64,000 bases of DNA from Leptospira haakeii (lineage in GTDB: Bacteria > Spirochaetota > Leptospiria > Leptospirales > Leptospiraceae). Each line of letters opens with the position of its first letter. Within the stretch, counting starts at the first letter, position 1. Both the position numbers and the translations under genes were made by a program. Below, piece after piece: positions 1 to 8,610 of this stretch. The notes under the pieces were generated by a model that was not told where the DNA came from, did no database searches, and saw only the letters and a program-made list of their open reading frames with translations. The stretch is from contig NZ_NPEG01000006.1 in the NCBI RefSeq assembly GCF_002812045.1, positions 62,001 through 126,000 on the forward strand, in the 5' to 3' direction.

Positions 1-2
1 AA

Positions 3-464
3 ATTGAATTTTCAGGCCTGGAGATAAAATATCTTATATTAACCCTCGCAGGTTTTAAATCTTGTTACTTTTTTATAAAAGGTTTCAGAAGGATCTCTGA
101 ATTTTCAGGATTAGATCTGAAATACTATGAATTTCTAGTGTTCATAGCATTCAATATCAGCGTAATCGTTTTGTCTTTCGGTTTTGATTATCTTTGTATT
201 TATAAAACGGACACGAGTTCATTTTCAGGAATTCCCCTAAATTTAGATTATTCTTCTCTATGTTTTAAATTTGTATATTTTAGCTTAATGATCTTCACGA
301 ATATTGGGATTATCAAGATTGTCCCGGAAAGTACTGAAGCCGAGATCCTTGTAATTTTCGAAGCAATTTTATCCTTTATTACGATCATCTTTATTCTATC
401 TGACTTTATAAGTCTGAAAGAATCTTTAACTAGCTCTTCCTTTAAGAAGGGAGATGATACTTAA
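3..464 (+). CDS. Ion-channel-like membrane protein, C-terminal part (5' end outside window)
   Basis: The frame is open from the left edge with no start that is clearly the true one (the first GTG is at 138), so this is the 3' part of a longer gene. The visible protein has hydrophobic segments around a re-entrant-loop-like stretch. It resembles the pore and last helix of two-TM potassium channels (Ion_trans_2): YFSLMIFTNIGIIKIVPES, then a leucine/isoleucine-rich helix ending in LSDF. In the family the filter reads T-x-GYGD; here the matching positions are TNIGIIKI, so the K+ selectivity filter is not preserved. The family assignment rests on pattern similarity only. It may be a degenerate channel or a sensor derived from one. 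Confidence 0.5.
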   Translation: MEFSGLEIKYLILTLAGFKSCYFFIKGFRRISEFSGLDLKYYEFLVFIAFNISVIVLSFGFDYLCIYKTDTSSFSGIPLNLDYSSLCFKFVYFSLMIFTNIGIIKIVPESTEAEILVIFEAILSFITIIFILSDFISLKESLTSSSFKKGDDT

Positions 465-522
465 TAGGCATTCAAATTCCCTTTTACAATTTCGATCCTC
501 CTGAAATACATGTAAAAGCTTT

Positions 523-1494
523 ATGAAAAAAATACTGATCACCGGTGGAGCTGGATATATCGGCTCCCATATGAATAAATATCTCCATAAATTAGGCTTG
601 GAAACTGTTGTATTCGATAACCTTTCTAACGGTCATGAGAAAGCAGTTAAATGGGGGAAGTTTTTTAAAGGAGATCTATTAAATAAAGCGGACCTGGATC
701 GTGTATTTTCAGAACACGAATTCGAAGCAGTCATTCATTTTGCAGCATTAGCATATGTGGGAGAATCGGTTACTGATCCCCAAAAATATTACATTAATAA
801 TGTGATGGGAACTCTCCAACTTTTGGAAGCGATGAGAAATCATGGGGTTAACTACTTCATATTCTCTTCTACCTGTGCTACTTATGGCGCGGTTACTGAA
901 GTTCCGATTTTAGAAACGACTCCCCAAGATCCGATCAATCCCTATGGTCAATCCAAACTGATGATCGAAAAAATTTTAACGGACTATTCTCACGCATATG
1001 ATCTAAAATTTGTAGCACTTCGTTACTTTAATGCTTCCGGTTCCGATCTGGATATTGGAGAAGAGCATGATCCTGAAACCCATTTACTTCCTATCGTGAT
1101 CGAAAAAGCATTAGGAAGAAGGGATTCACTTACAGTGAACGGAAATGATTATGATACTCCGGATGGGACAGCAGTCCGAGATTATATCCATGTGATGGAT
1201 TTAGCTCAGGCTCATCATCTAGGATTGGAATATCTGAAAAAAGGTGGAGTTTCTGACTTCTTTAATTTAGGCACGGGACAAGGATTTTCTATTTTAGAAA
1301 TTATTAAAACCGTGGAGAAGGTCTCCGGAGTTCAAATCCCTTACAAGATCGGCCACAGAAGAGAAGGAGATCCTGCTAAATTGATTGCGGATAATACTAA
1401 AGCCAAAAAGGTTTTAGGTTGGGATCCTAAATTTGCAAAGATAGAAGATATAGTAACAAGCGCCTGGGAATTTCACAAAAATCATACTCATTAA
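523..1494 (+). CDS. galE: UDP-glucose 4-epimerase
   Basis: Cytosolic short-chain dehydrogenase-type enzyme that interconverts UDP-glucose and UDP-galactose with bound NAD, feeding LPS and glycan synthesis. The N-terminal Rossmann motif is GGAGYIGSH (residues 8-16), the catalytic Tyr-Lys pair lies in NPYGQSK, with the upstream Ser/Thr in FSSTCATYG, and the C-terminal region has the extended-SDR RYFNASGSD and REGDPAKL motifs. At 323 residues it is of usual length for the family. The ATG at 523 lacks a strong ribosome binding site but begins directly at the conserved MKKILITGG. It is convergent with the next gene across a terminator. Confidence 0.95.
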   Translation: MKKILITGGAGYIGSHMNKYLHKLGLETVVFDNLSNGHEKAVKWGKFFKGDLLNKADLDRVFSEHEFEAVIHFAALAYVGESVTDPQKYYINNVMGTLQLLEAMRNHGVNYFIFSSTCATYGAVTEVPILETTPQDPINPYGQSKLMIEKILTDYSHAYDLKFVALRYFNASGSDLDIGEEHDPETHLLPIVIEKALGRRDSLTVNGNDYDTPDGTAVRDYIHVMDLAQAHHLGLEYLKKGGVSDFFNLGTGQGFSILEIIKTVEKVSGVQIPYKIGHRREGDPAKLIADNTKAKKVLGWDPKFAKIEDIVTSAWEFHKNHTH

Positions 1495-1501
1495 AAAGAA
1501 A

Positions 1502-1531
1502 AGGCTTCTTCCCCGCGCAGAGAAGAAGCCT
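1502..1531. terminator. Bidirectional hairpin terminator between galE and the cytolysin-like gene
   Basis: A perfect 10-bp stem (AGGCTTCTTC / GAAGAAGCCT) encloses a 10-nt loop in the 57-bp gap between two convergent genes. On the minus strand the stem is followed by TTTTCTTTTT, a good U-tract for the minus-strand gene. On the plus strand the downstream T-tract is missing, so termination of galE there is less certain. Confidence 0.75.
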
Positions 1532-1551
1532 GAAAGATCGGTTAATAGTGA

Positions 1552-3204
1552 TTACATTTCTGCTGTTTCGTTCTCTTCTATAATGGACCAAGCACCGGTA
1601 ATCTTGTTCAACTTGTATTTATAAGTTAACTGCTTTCCGCAAGTACTGATACTTCTGCTTAGATTACGGGTTCTTAATACTGTTCCATTCAATTTTAGTT
1701 CTATATCCAAAGCGGTTCCGAAACAATTCGAGTTATACAATTCCACAGTGAATTCATGCTCGGAGCCGACACTCATCGCATTATTCAAATTGATCTCCGG
1801 TCCAGTATAAACATCCGCTTCCGGATTTGTGGAAAAGAACTCTTGTCCGTCCATTAGGAAACGAACCTTATCATCCACTTTCCCAAGTTTTGCAGTGAAT
1901 ACCTGAGGATTTTCGGAATAAGTTGCCTCACAATCCCTTTGGTCGTACACTGTGGTGTAACTCATCTTAGCTACAGATCTGTCTTTCAGATAGTTTAAAG
2001 TATAGGCGATTGGAACTCCAGGGTTAGCTGCTGAATAATTTGCAGCCTCCGGATTTGCTAAGAAATTTCGGATCGCTTGGTACATACTTCCTGGAGTCGC
2101 GGAGTCAGCTGCGCTGATCGGAGCTAAAGCTAAACCTGCATTTCCACCTCTTACGAAGTAGGCAATTCTGGTTCTGTCTAAGACCTGCTCGTGAGTTACT
2201 GAAACCTCGCCACCGATCGGAGGAACAGGAGAAACCGCGGAAAGAATTCCTGGATCCCAAGCGACTTCCAATGCTGTTTTAACTTGGAGAGCTGTGTATT
2301 CAGATTCCAAAAGGAAATAGACCGCTCTTCCGTAAGATACTTTAGAAACATATAATGGTGGATTATTTGCCTCAATTTGTCCTTCAGGATCTTGGAAATT
2401 GGCTCCATCTCTGAAAACTGAAGTAGAAAGTGTAGGATCTTCGAAGTTTACGTCATAGAATTTCTGAGTGAACTTCATCAAAATATAGTTCTTTTTACCC
2501 AAATTATCTATTCCGAGGCTGACTTTCAGACCAACATCAGAGAAACGAGCATCCAATCCAAGATTGAATAAAAGATGATTTTCATTATAAACTTGCTCAA
2601 CGCTGAAAGAAGCATCCGCTGCAGTTCCTACCACATCTGTAGATAGAATATCTTGGATCCCTTGTTGGATATTAGATGCGCTAACCTGAGGCAATTCCTT
2701 AGAGTAGATCGCATTTGGAGAAAGTTTTAAACCAGTAAGGAAAATTTTTCCACCTGATCTTGGAATGGTAACCGGAGTATAACCTCCTGCTTCCAAAAAC
2801 TTACCTTGCAATACTGCACCTGGATAAATCACCTCTGAGCCTTGGTTCAGAATTGCTCTATCAACAAGACTTCTAATTTCGGAAGCCCCCCACTTGGTAG
2901 TAGTACAAGCATAATGGCCATTCTTAGAATCCGGAACCGGGATACCCGCTGGAAAAGGAGTGATCGCTTCTTTGCTAGAAGATGAAAGGGCCTTTCCGTA
3001 AGAAGGTTCTGTATATAAATCGCCTGCACTTGCAATTTTAGCCGCTCCTGGGCCTGTTTCTTCTATATGTTTAGAAGTGCCGGAACCTGCTAAAAAGCCT
3101 AATAAACCGCTTAAGTTGGATTGATTCGGGGAACAACTCGCTAAGTATCCTGCGGTTAAAACCACAGCTACAGAAGGTTTGATCCAATTTTTCACTATCT
3201 TCAT
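1552..3204 (-). CDS. Lipoprotein related to cholesterol-dependent (thiol-activated) cytolysins
   Basis: The preferred start is the ATG at 3204 (550 aa); an upstream in-frame TTG at 3234 would add 10 residues ahead of a normal signal peptide. The signal peptide ends in a lipobox (YLASC, Cys24), so the product should be an exported lipoprotein. Family hallmarks are YPGAVLQG (127-134; cytolysins have YPGALL), KFTQKFYDVN (244-253; FKQxFYxV in the family), YVSKVSYGRAVYFLLES (285-301) and a C-terminal YTLNYLKDRSVAKM matching the segment before domain 4. The Trp-rich undecapeptide (ECTGLAWEWWR in classical toxins) is not recognisable near the C-terminus; instead there is a pair of Cys residues. It is therefore cytolysin-like, and pore formation or cholesterol binding is not shown. 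Confidence 0.75.
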   Translation of the reverse strand: MKIVKNWIKPSVAVVLTAGYLASCSPNQSNLSGLLGFLAGSGTSKHIEETGPGAAKIASAGDLYTEPSYGKALSSSSKEAITPFPAGIPVPDSKNGHYACTTTKWGASEIRSLVDRAILNQGSEVIYPGAVLQGKFLEAGGYTPVTIPRSGGKIFLTGLKLSPNAIYSKELPQVSASNIQQGIQDILSTDVVGTAADASFSVEQVYNENHLLFNLGLDARFSDVGLKVSLGIDNLGKKNYILMKFTQKFYDVNFEDPTLSTSVFRDGANFQDPEGQIEANNPPLYVSKVSYGRAVYFLLESEYTALQVKTALEVAWDPGILSAVSPVPPIGGEVSVTHEQVLDRTRIAYFVRGGNAGLALAPISAADSATPGSMYQAIRNFLANPEAANYSAANPGVPIAYTLNYLKDRSVAKMSYTTVYDQRDCEATYSENPQVFTAKLGKVDDKVRFLMDGQEFFSTNPEADVYTGPEINLNNAMSVGSEHEFTVELYNSNCFGTALDIELKLNGTVLRTRNLSRSISTCGKQLTYKYKLNKITGAWSIIEENETAEM

Positions 3205-3520
3205 TCTTTCAAAATACCTTGTTTTATATTTCAATGCCTGCAGATTATCTGCCCAAATTATTGTAGCAAGCGCTAAAATAAAATTATGATATTTTTATTT
3301 ATTATTAAAACATAATATATAAGAAGAATGAAAAGCGATATGTAAGTCTTCTTGGTGCAAAGTAAGAGATGGCTAAAAATATAAGTAGGATTTAATTACT
3401 TATTTTTGAAGGGTTTTTGAGGGAAAATTTAAAAGAGAAGAGGAGCGGAAAGAAGGAGAAGGTTAGTGAATTGCGGACCTTCTGCCTGCGAAGCAGATAA
3501 AGAAAGCCCGCGAAAGTATA
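3205..3520. other. Intergenic region upstream of the cytolysin-like gene
   Basis: About 316 bases, AT-rich near 3270-3330 and purine-rich at 3415-3465. It should contain the promoter of the minus-strand lipoprotein gene and the 3' end region of fbp. A weak 5-bp inverted repeat (TCTGC/GCAGA) lies at 3481-3497. I see no convincing open reading frame, RNA gene or clear -35/-10 pair. Confidence 0.5.
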
Positions 3521-4543
3521 TTATTTTTTTATAAAGGTAAGGAAATGTTCTACTTCTTTTTTAGAACCAACTACGAATGTGGTTCTTTCATGCAGCTCTT
3601 CTGGCTGAAGATCCAGAATCCTTTTGCCTTCTACAGTTACTGCCATTCCACCAGCTTGCTCAGCGATCAACGCCATAGGTGCAACTTCGTATAAAAGTCT
3701 AAGTTTACCTTTTGGATATTTAGATGATTTCGTATCATTTGGGTATAGGAAGATCCCGCCTTTTAAAAGGTTTCTGTGGAAGTCTGCAACAAGGGAACCA
3801 ATATAACGCAGAGACTGAGGTTTGCGCCCGCCTTCGATTGACTTAATGTTTCGGATATAATTTTTCACTTCGTCCGACCAATAGTCATAGTTACCTTCGT
3901 TAATGGAATAGATCCCGCCAGACTCAGGCATTTTCATTTCCGGGTGAGATAGGATAAATTCCCCACAAGAAGGATCTAATGTAAAACCGGAGACTCCCTT
4001 TCCAACACAAAGAACAAGCATGGTAGAAGATCCGTAAACGATATATCCTGCAGCTCTTTGTTTAGATCCTTTTTGCAAAAGATCTTCTTTGGTTCCAGGA
4101 GTTCCTTGAGGAGAAATTCTCAAATGAACTGAAAAAATAGTACCGATAGAAACGTTTGCATCAATATTAGAAGAACCATCCAAAGGATCTATAGCGATCG
4201 TATATTTTCCGATCTTATAACCTGTAGGAATAGTGATAATGTCTTCCTGCTCTTCACTTCCCATCACGCATAAGTGTCCGCAACGAGTGAGAGTGTGAGT
4301 AAAAATTTTGTCCGCGTATTCGTCCAGTTTCATTACTGTTTCGCCCTGGACGTTAGTTTGGTCAGTTGCTCCTAAGATGTTTTCTAAAAGACCGGCTTTT
4401 CTTACTTCTCTAGAAACAACTTTTGCAGCGTATACGAGATGGCTCATGAGTGCAGTAAAATCCCCTGTTGCTTGGGGAAGTTTGAGTTGTTCCTCGATCA
4501 AATATTGGGAAAGACTCATTAATTGGGTAGGGTGGGCGCTCAC
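3521..4543 (-). CDS. fbp: Fructose-1,6-bisphosphatase, class I
   Basis: Hydrolyses fructose 1,6-bisphosphate to fructose 6-phosphate, the committed step of gluconeogenesis, in the cytosol. The metal-binding signature AIDPLDGSSNID is present, preceded by GSEEQED, and the substrate-loop and C-terminal KLRLLYEVAPMALIAEQAGG stretch is typical. The length of 340 residues fits class I enzymes. The start is GTG at 4543 with AAGGAG eight bases upstream. It is a single gene, divergent from the gene at 4661. Gluconeogenesis matters in Leptospira, which grows on fatty acids rather than sugars (known of the genus). Confidence 0.96.
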   Translation of the reverse strand: MSAHPTQLMSLSQYLIEEQLKLPQATGDFTALMSHLVYAAKVVSREVRKAGLLENILGATDQTNVQGETVMKLDEYADKIFTHTLTRCGHLCVMGSEEQEDIITIPTGYKIGKYTIAIDPLDGSSNIDANVSIGTIFSVHLRISPQGTPGTKEDLLQKGSKQRAAGYIVYGSSTMLVLCVGKGVSGFTLDPSCGEFILSHPEMKMPESGGIYSINEGNYDYWSDEVKNYIRNIKSIEGGRKPQSLRYIGSLVADFHRNLLKGGIFLYPNDTKSSKYPKGKLRLLYEVAPMALIAEQAGGMAVTVEGKRILDLQPEELHERTTFVVGSKKEVEHFLTFIKK

Positions 4544-4660
4544 AGCGGTTTCTCCTTTTTGCTTTTTAGCTCTACCGGATATAAAATCGCTCCTGGGCAG
4601 GTTGACAAGCCTGAAAAAAGCGGTTTTTAGATGGGTATCAGGTCGATATTTCTAATAGAG

Positions 4661-5083
4661 ATGGAAACAACGGATCAAAAGCAGCCTATCCCGGACGTGT
4701 TCGAAGAATTTACGAACCAGTTCTTGCGTGATGTTAAAAATTCACTCAGCACAGAAATGGTTTTAACCCATTTTTATTTCCAAGATCTTTCCCAGTATTT
4801 CAAATTATTGGGAGAACAAAAATCAGGGGAAATTGTAGAAGAATTAAAATCAGTTATCCAGGCCCATCTTCGCCCTTACGATAAATTGTATGTTTTAAAT
4901 TCCAGGTCCTTTTTAACATTTTGTCCGGATTGTAGATTGGATATTGTAAAAAGTAGATTCGACGAAGTGATCTTCCAAGTCAATCATCTGATCATTGACT
5001 ATGAGATCCGCTTTTTAGAGATCACTGAACCTTTAGATTCCTTCCAGCCGGTTTACGAAAAACTTCTTAAAGCCCATTTCTAA
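4661..5083 (+). CDS. Conserved protein with a degenerate GGDEF-like C-terminus
   Basis: 140 residues from the ATG at 4661; an earlier ATG at 4631 would add ten residues, and neither has a strong Shine-Dalgarno. No signal peptide or membrane segment is seen. The segment DKLYVLNSRSFLTFCPD aligns by eye with the GGDEF core pattern (yRlGGDEFlillPd), with NSRSF where the catalytic GGDEF would be. If the relation is real the protein cannot make cyclic di-GMP and would be a non-catalytic remnant or binding module. It is followed by two short genes on the same strand. The function is unknown. Confidence 0.6.
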   Translation: METTDQKQPIPDVFEEFTNQFLRDVKNSLSTEMVLTHFYFQDLSQYFKLLGEQKSGEIVEELKSVIQAHLRPYDKLYVLNSRSFLTFCPDCRLDIVKSRFDEVIFQVNHLIIDYEIRFLEITEPLDSFQPVYEKLLKAHF

Positions 5084-5145
5084 AAAAAAACTCTATCGAG
5101 AAAATGAACGGTTGTACCGTAAATTGAAACGTATTGGGGGAGAAG

Positions 5146-5361
5146 ATGAAAGACAGGGCAAAACAATTTAAGGCAACCTTGGAACGTTATATCAATTACC
5201 GTGGAATAGATATCATTCTCACCCTAAAAGATGGAACCGTGATTGAGCTGGACAAAAATAGAAAAATGAACGGCGACGTGGTGATCAAAAACGGTGATTT
5301 CGGAATAGAAGCAGAAATTGAAATTTCTTCCATCCAAAAAGCGGATTTTTTTGCCGCTTAA
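5146..5361 (+). CDS. Small conserved protein of unknown function
   Basis: 71 residues, beginning at the ATG at 5146 because GGGGGAGA lies immediately upstream; a TTG at 5134 falls within that ribosome binding site region and is unlikely. The protein is soluble, with an N-terminal helix followed by a predicted beta-rich part (DIILTLKDGT, GDVVIKNGDFGIEAEIEI). It has no motif I recognise. It lies between two other small conserved genes on the same strand. Confidence 0.65.
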   Translation: MKDRAKQFKATLERYINYRGIDIILTLKDGTVIELDKNRKMNGDVVIKNGDFGIEAEIEISSIQKADFFAA

Positions 5362-5429
5362 AACACTCTTTAGTTCTTGTCCGACTTAATTTTTTAGACT
5401 ACAATTCTCCTCCGCGAGCTGGAGGAATT

Positions 5430-5894
5430 ATGGAAGCAATAGGATTGGTCTTCATGGCCGGTTTTGTCGGAACCATTTGTATGTCTCTTTCCATGTGGTC
5501 GATTCACTATGCAGGATCTGTAAATGCAGATATGATCCGAGCCGTAGGAAGTTTTTTCACAAAGGATATGAGTAGGGCTTTGGTCCCGGGGATAATCACT
5601 CATATTATCGTAGGGATTATATTTGCATTTCCGTATGCGTTCCTAATCAGCCTGGCTCCTCATATTTTGATCGCTTCTATTGTAACAGGCGGGGCAGTGG
5701 GATTCTTCCATGGATATTTGGTAGGTTTCCTTCTGGTGGTATTAGTAGCGAGAAATCACCCGATGGAACAGTTTAGAGAAGCCGGGATCAGCGTTGCAGC
5801 TGCCCATGTTTTCGGGCATTTGATTTATGGAGTGGGAATCGGAGTCATACTTGGTCTATACGGGTATAACTGGACCTCCATTTTGACCATGTAA
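5430..5894 (+). CDS. Small integral membrane protein
   Basis: 154 residues with about four hydrophobic segments (near 5-25, 50-70, 75-105 and 125-150) and glycine-rich helices. The start at 5430 is supported by GGAGG seven bases upstream. It contains histidines at or near helix ends (HIIVG, HGYLVG, AAAHVFGHLIYG), which is suggestive but not diagnostic. I do not recognise a characterised family. Its stop codon overlaps the left arm of a hairpin (5893-5947). Confidence 0.65.
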   Translation: MEAIGLVFMAGFVGTICMSLSMWSIHYAGSVNADMIRAVGSFFTKDMSRALVPGIITHIIVGIIFAFPYAFLISLAPHILIASIVTGGAVGFFHGYLVGFLLVVLVARNHPMEQFREAGISVAAAHVFGHLIYGVGIGVILGLYGYNWTSILTM

Positions 5895-5947
5895 GGTCAT
5901 TTTGGGGTTTTCCAAGTTTAGAGACTGAAAACTGGCCAAATGACCTT
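5893..5947 (+). terminator. Long hairpin between the membrane protein gene and rpsU
   Basis: AAGGTCATTTTGG (5893-5905) pairs with CCAAATGACCTT (5936-5947) with one bulged T and a loop of about 30 bases. No clean U-tract follows. The right arm overlaps TTGACT (5946-5951), a candidate -35 box for the rpsU operon; the matching -10 is weak. It could be a terminator or a regulatory structure at the operon promoter. Confidence 0.4.
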
Positions 5948-6095
5948 GACTTCCAACCCGGTCAACAGAAATTAGTAAATACGGGGTACTTTGTCCCCAG
6001 ACTCCGGACCTCTGATCTTTTCAGTGGTCGGTATCGTTTTTTTGCGATATTGTTTATCCGGTCCTAAAACAATCCAAACAGGAGAACTCCACCGA

Positions 6096-6305
6096 ATGGT
6101 AGGAATCATTGTAAAGGAAGGCGAGTCCATCGAATCCGCTCTCAAACGTTTTAAGAGAGATTGCGCTAACGCCGGAATCATGAGCGAGATCAAAAGACGT
6201 GAATTCTACGAAAAGCCAAGCATCAAAAAGAAAAAGGCTTTAGAATCCGCAAAACGTAAGTTAGAAAAGAAAAAACGTCTCTTCTCCCGTAAAGACCGCG
6301 GTTAA
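6096..6305 (+). CDS. rpsU: 30S ribosomal protein bS21
   Basis: 69 residues, basic, with the family pattern VGIIVKEGESIESALKRFKR and a C-terminal Lys/Arg-rich helix. bS21 joins the small subunit near the 16S 3' end and helps initiation. The start is the ATG at 6096 with GGAG upstream; the longer frame from 5991 only adds non-conserved sequence. It is the first gene of the rpsU-yqeY-dnaG-rpoD block, the macromolecular synthesis operon arrangement known from many bacteria. Confidence 0.95.
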   Translation: MVGIIVKEGESIESALKRFKRDCANAGIMSEIKRREFYEKPSIKKKKALESAKRKLEKKKRLFSRKDRG

Positions 6306-6343
6306 TTCCCGGTCTTAGGTTCCTAAGAGATAGGGGAACGGGC

Positions 6344-6793
6344 ATGTCCCTGCAATTAAAAATTAATACCGACCTGAAAGAGGCTATGAAAGCAAAACAG
6401 GAGCCTCTTCTCTCCACTTTACGCCTACTCAAGGCTGATATTCAATACGAGCTTACGAAAAACGGAGCCCAAGAATTAAGCGATGAACAAGTCATCGTTT
6501 TGATCAAACGTGGCTATGTAAAACGTACGGATGCAATTCAGATGTATGAAAAAGCAAATCGTAATGATCTCGCGGAGAAAGAAAAGGGTGAGGCTGAAGT
6601 CTTAAAATCATATCTTCCACCTGATGTGCCTGAGGATCAAATCATCGCCGCTGTAGAAAAATTCGTCATAGAACTCGGAGCTTCCGGACCTAAAGACATC
6701 GGAAAGGTCATGGGGAAAGTTATGGCTGAGTTTAAAGGCGCGAACATAGACGGATCAAAGGTTTCTGCGATCGTAAAATCTAAACTCTCCTAA
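6344..6793 (+). CDS. yqeY: GatB/YqeY domain protein
   Basis: 149 residues covering the whole YqeY fold: an N-terminal helical part (LKINTDLKEAMKAKQ, RLLKADIQYE) and a C-terminal tail-like domain (LPPDVPEDQI, GKVMGKVMAEFKGANIDG) shared with the tRNA-binding tail of GatB. The family is thought to interact with tRNA, but the role of the free-standing protein is not settled. The gene lies 38 bp after rpsU and 11 bp before dnaG, so it is within the operon, as is common outside the enterobacteria. Confidence 0.9.
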   Translation: MSLQLKINTDLKEAMKAKQEPLLSTLRLLKADIQYELTKNGAQELSDEQVIVLIKRGYVKRTDAIQMYEKANRNDLAEKEKGEAEVLKSYLPPDVPEDQIIAAVEKFVIELGASGPKDIGKVMGKVMAEFKGANIDGSKVSAIVKSKLS

Positions 6794-6804
6794 GCGGGCT
6801 TATC

Positions 6805-8595
6805 TTGCAGTTCCAAAGGGAATTTATCGACCGTATTCGTAGGGAAGTTCCCATCGAAAGTTTTATCAGTCGATTTGTGCCCTTACAAAAAAGAGGGAGA
6901 AACATGGTGGGCCTATGTCCATTCCACCAAGAAAAATCTCCTTCTTTTAATGTTTCCGTAGATAAACAATTCTATCATTGTTTTGGATGTAAGGCATCCG
7001 GAGATCTATTCCAATTCGTAATGAGTTACGAAAGAGTGGATTTCCAAAGAGCGAAAGAGATCCTTTCCGAATATTCAGGCATTCCGATCCAGGAAAAAGC
7101 AAAAGAAGAAGTAGAAAGAACTGAACTTCTATATAAAGTAAATAAGAAGGCCCTACTTTTCTTCCAAGAAAATTTGAGAGGGCCGCAAGGTCTTGCAGCA
7201 AGAGAATATTTGAATTCTCGGGGTCTGGGAGAAGAGATCCAAAAATCATTCCAGCTGGGATATGCCCCTGGTGGATTTAATCATTTGGCCGGAAAAGTTT
7301 TTAATACAAAAGAAGAGATCAAGGCCGCCTTAGAAGTGGGCCTAATCCGTGAATCTGAAAAAGGTAAGGAACCTTATGATTTTTTCAGAGATCGGATCAT
7401 GTTCCCTGTTTTTGATCTTTCTGGCAGAGTAATCGCATTTTCAGGACGAATTTTAGGCCCGGGAAAAGAGTCTAAATACGTGAACAGTCCAGCTTCTTCC
7501 ATATTTGATAAAGGAAGAACATTTTATCATCTTCACCAGGCAAAAGAATCCATCCAAAAGTCCAGGACCTCAATTTTAGTGGAGGGATATTTGGATGTGA
7601 TCGGTCTCGTAGATAAGGGGCTGGAAAATACCGTTGCATGCATGGGAACCGCTGTGACCGAAAATCATATCCGGACCATGAAAAAATTCTCCGACAAATT
7701 CCTTCTGGTTTTGGACGGAGATTCTGCAGGTAGAAAAGGTGCGCTTCATGCAGCGGAACTTTGCCTGAAAGAAGGCTTGGATTGTTTTGTTATATTATTG
7801 CCGGAAGGAAAGGATCCTTTCGATCTTTCCAAGGAATTGAATCGCCAAGAATTGCATAAACTTTTGGAAAATCAGATCCCAGCTTCCTCCTTCGTGGTTG
7901 AGGAACTTTTAGATAAGGCGGATTCTCGAGCTCTTCCTGAAAAGAAAAGAAGAGCTTTGGACAATCTATACCAATTCCTGAAAGGGTTTAATCGAGACTC
8001 CGATAAGGAGTTTTTTCTGGGTTTAGGGGCAAGAAGGCTCGGGATCAGTATGGATGCAGTTTTGCGAGATTATAAGGGTGGAGGAGCCAAGTTTGCCAAC
8101 CCTAAGTCCGATAATAATAAGGATAAATCCGCCAAACGAGTATCTGGCCCGAATCCGGCTGAAAAATGCGAAAGAGAGATCATTGCCTTACTCGTGAAGG
8201 CTAATCATTTATTCCGTTTTTCCGAAGAATTATCCGGATTGGAATTCTTGGACTCTAAAAGTGCGTTTTTATGGGACTTTATATATACGAGATACGCAAG
8301 CGAAGAAGAAGTTTCTCCTGCTTCCGTTATTTCTTCAGAGATCCCAAACGAATTTAAGGAATCCATAGCTCCTTTTCTGATCTCAGAAGCGGACATGAGT
8401 CCTGAAGATTCCGTGAAGGTATTTAAAGGATTATTAAATCAACAGAAACTTTTCGTGATCGATAAGAGAATGGAAGAGTTAGATTCGGGTTCGCCTATGG
8501 ATGATCCCGAACATTTTACAAAACTGGCATATTATAAGACCGAGAAAGCAAAATTATTGGAATTTATCCGTAATGAAAACTCGGGCGTAAGATAG
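6805..8595 (+). CDS. dnaG: DNA primase
   Basis: Synthesises the RNA primers for replication. The N-terminal zinc-binding domain has CPFHQEKSPSFNV and YHCFGC (Cys-His-Cys-Cys ligands at residues 40-65). The central TOPRIM domain contains SILVEGYLDVIG and LVLDGDSAGRKG with the acidic metal ligands. The C-terminal third would bind DnaB helicase. The length of 596 is normal. The start is TTG at 6805, 11 bp after yqeY, with no strong Shine-Dalgarno; the protein starts at the usual distance before the zinc domain. rpoD follows after 15 bp. Confidence 0.97.
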   Translation: MQFQREFIDRIRREVPIESFISRFVPLQKRGRNMVGLCPFHQEKSPSFNVSVDKQFYHCFGCKASGDLFQFVMSYERVDFQRAKEILSEYSGIPIQEKAKEEVERTELLYKVNKKALLFFQENLRGPQGLAAREYLNSRGLGEEIQKSFQLGYAPGGFNHLAGKVFNTKEEIKAALEVGLIRESEKGKEPYDFFRDRIMFPVFDLSGRVIAFSGRILGPGKESKYVNSPASSIFDKGRTFYHLHQAKESIQKSRTSILVEGYLDVIGLVDKGLENTVACMGTAVTENHIRTMKKFSDKFLLVLDGDSAGRKGALHAAELCLKEGLDCFVILLPEGKDPFDLSKELNRQELHKLLENQIPASSFVVEELLDKADSRALPEKKRRALDNLYQFLKGFNRDSDKEFFLGLGARRLGISMDAVLRDYKGGGAKFANPKSDNNKDKSAKRVSGPNPAEKCEREIIALLVKANHLFRFSEELSGLEFLDSKSAFLWDFIYTRYASEEEVSPASVISSEIPNEFKESIAPFLISEADMSPEDSVKVFKGLLNQQKLFVIDKRMEELDSGSPMDDPEHFTKLAYYKTEKAKLLEFIRNENSGVR

Positions 8596-8610
8596 ATAGG
8601 GGACCGCAGA

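Noticed and set aside
3235..3520. AT-rich stretch considered as a CRISPR leader or RNA gene
   Set aside because: There are no spaced repeats and no stable fold by eye.
5991..6095. Upstream extension of the rpsU frame
   Set aside because: The extra 35 residues do not belong to bS21, and GGAG precedes the ATG at 6096.
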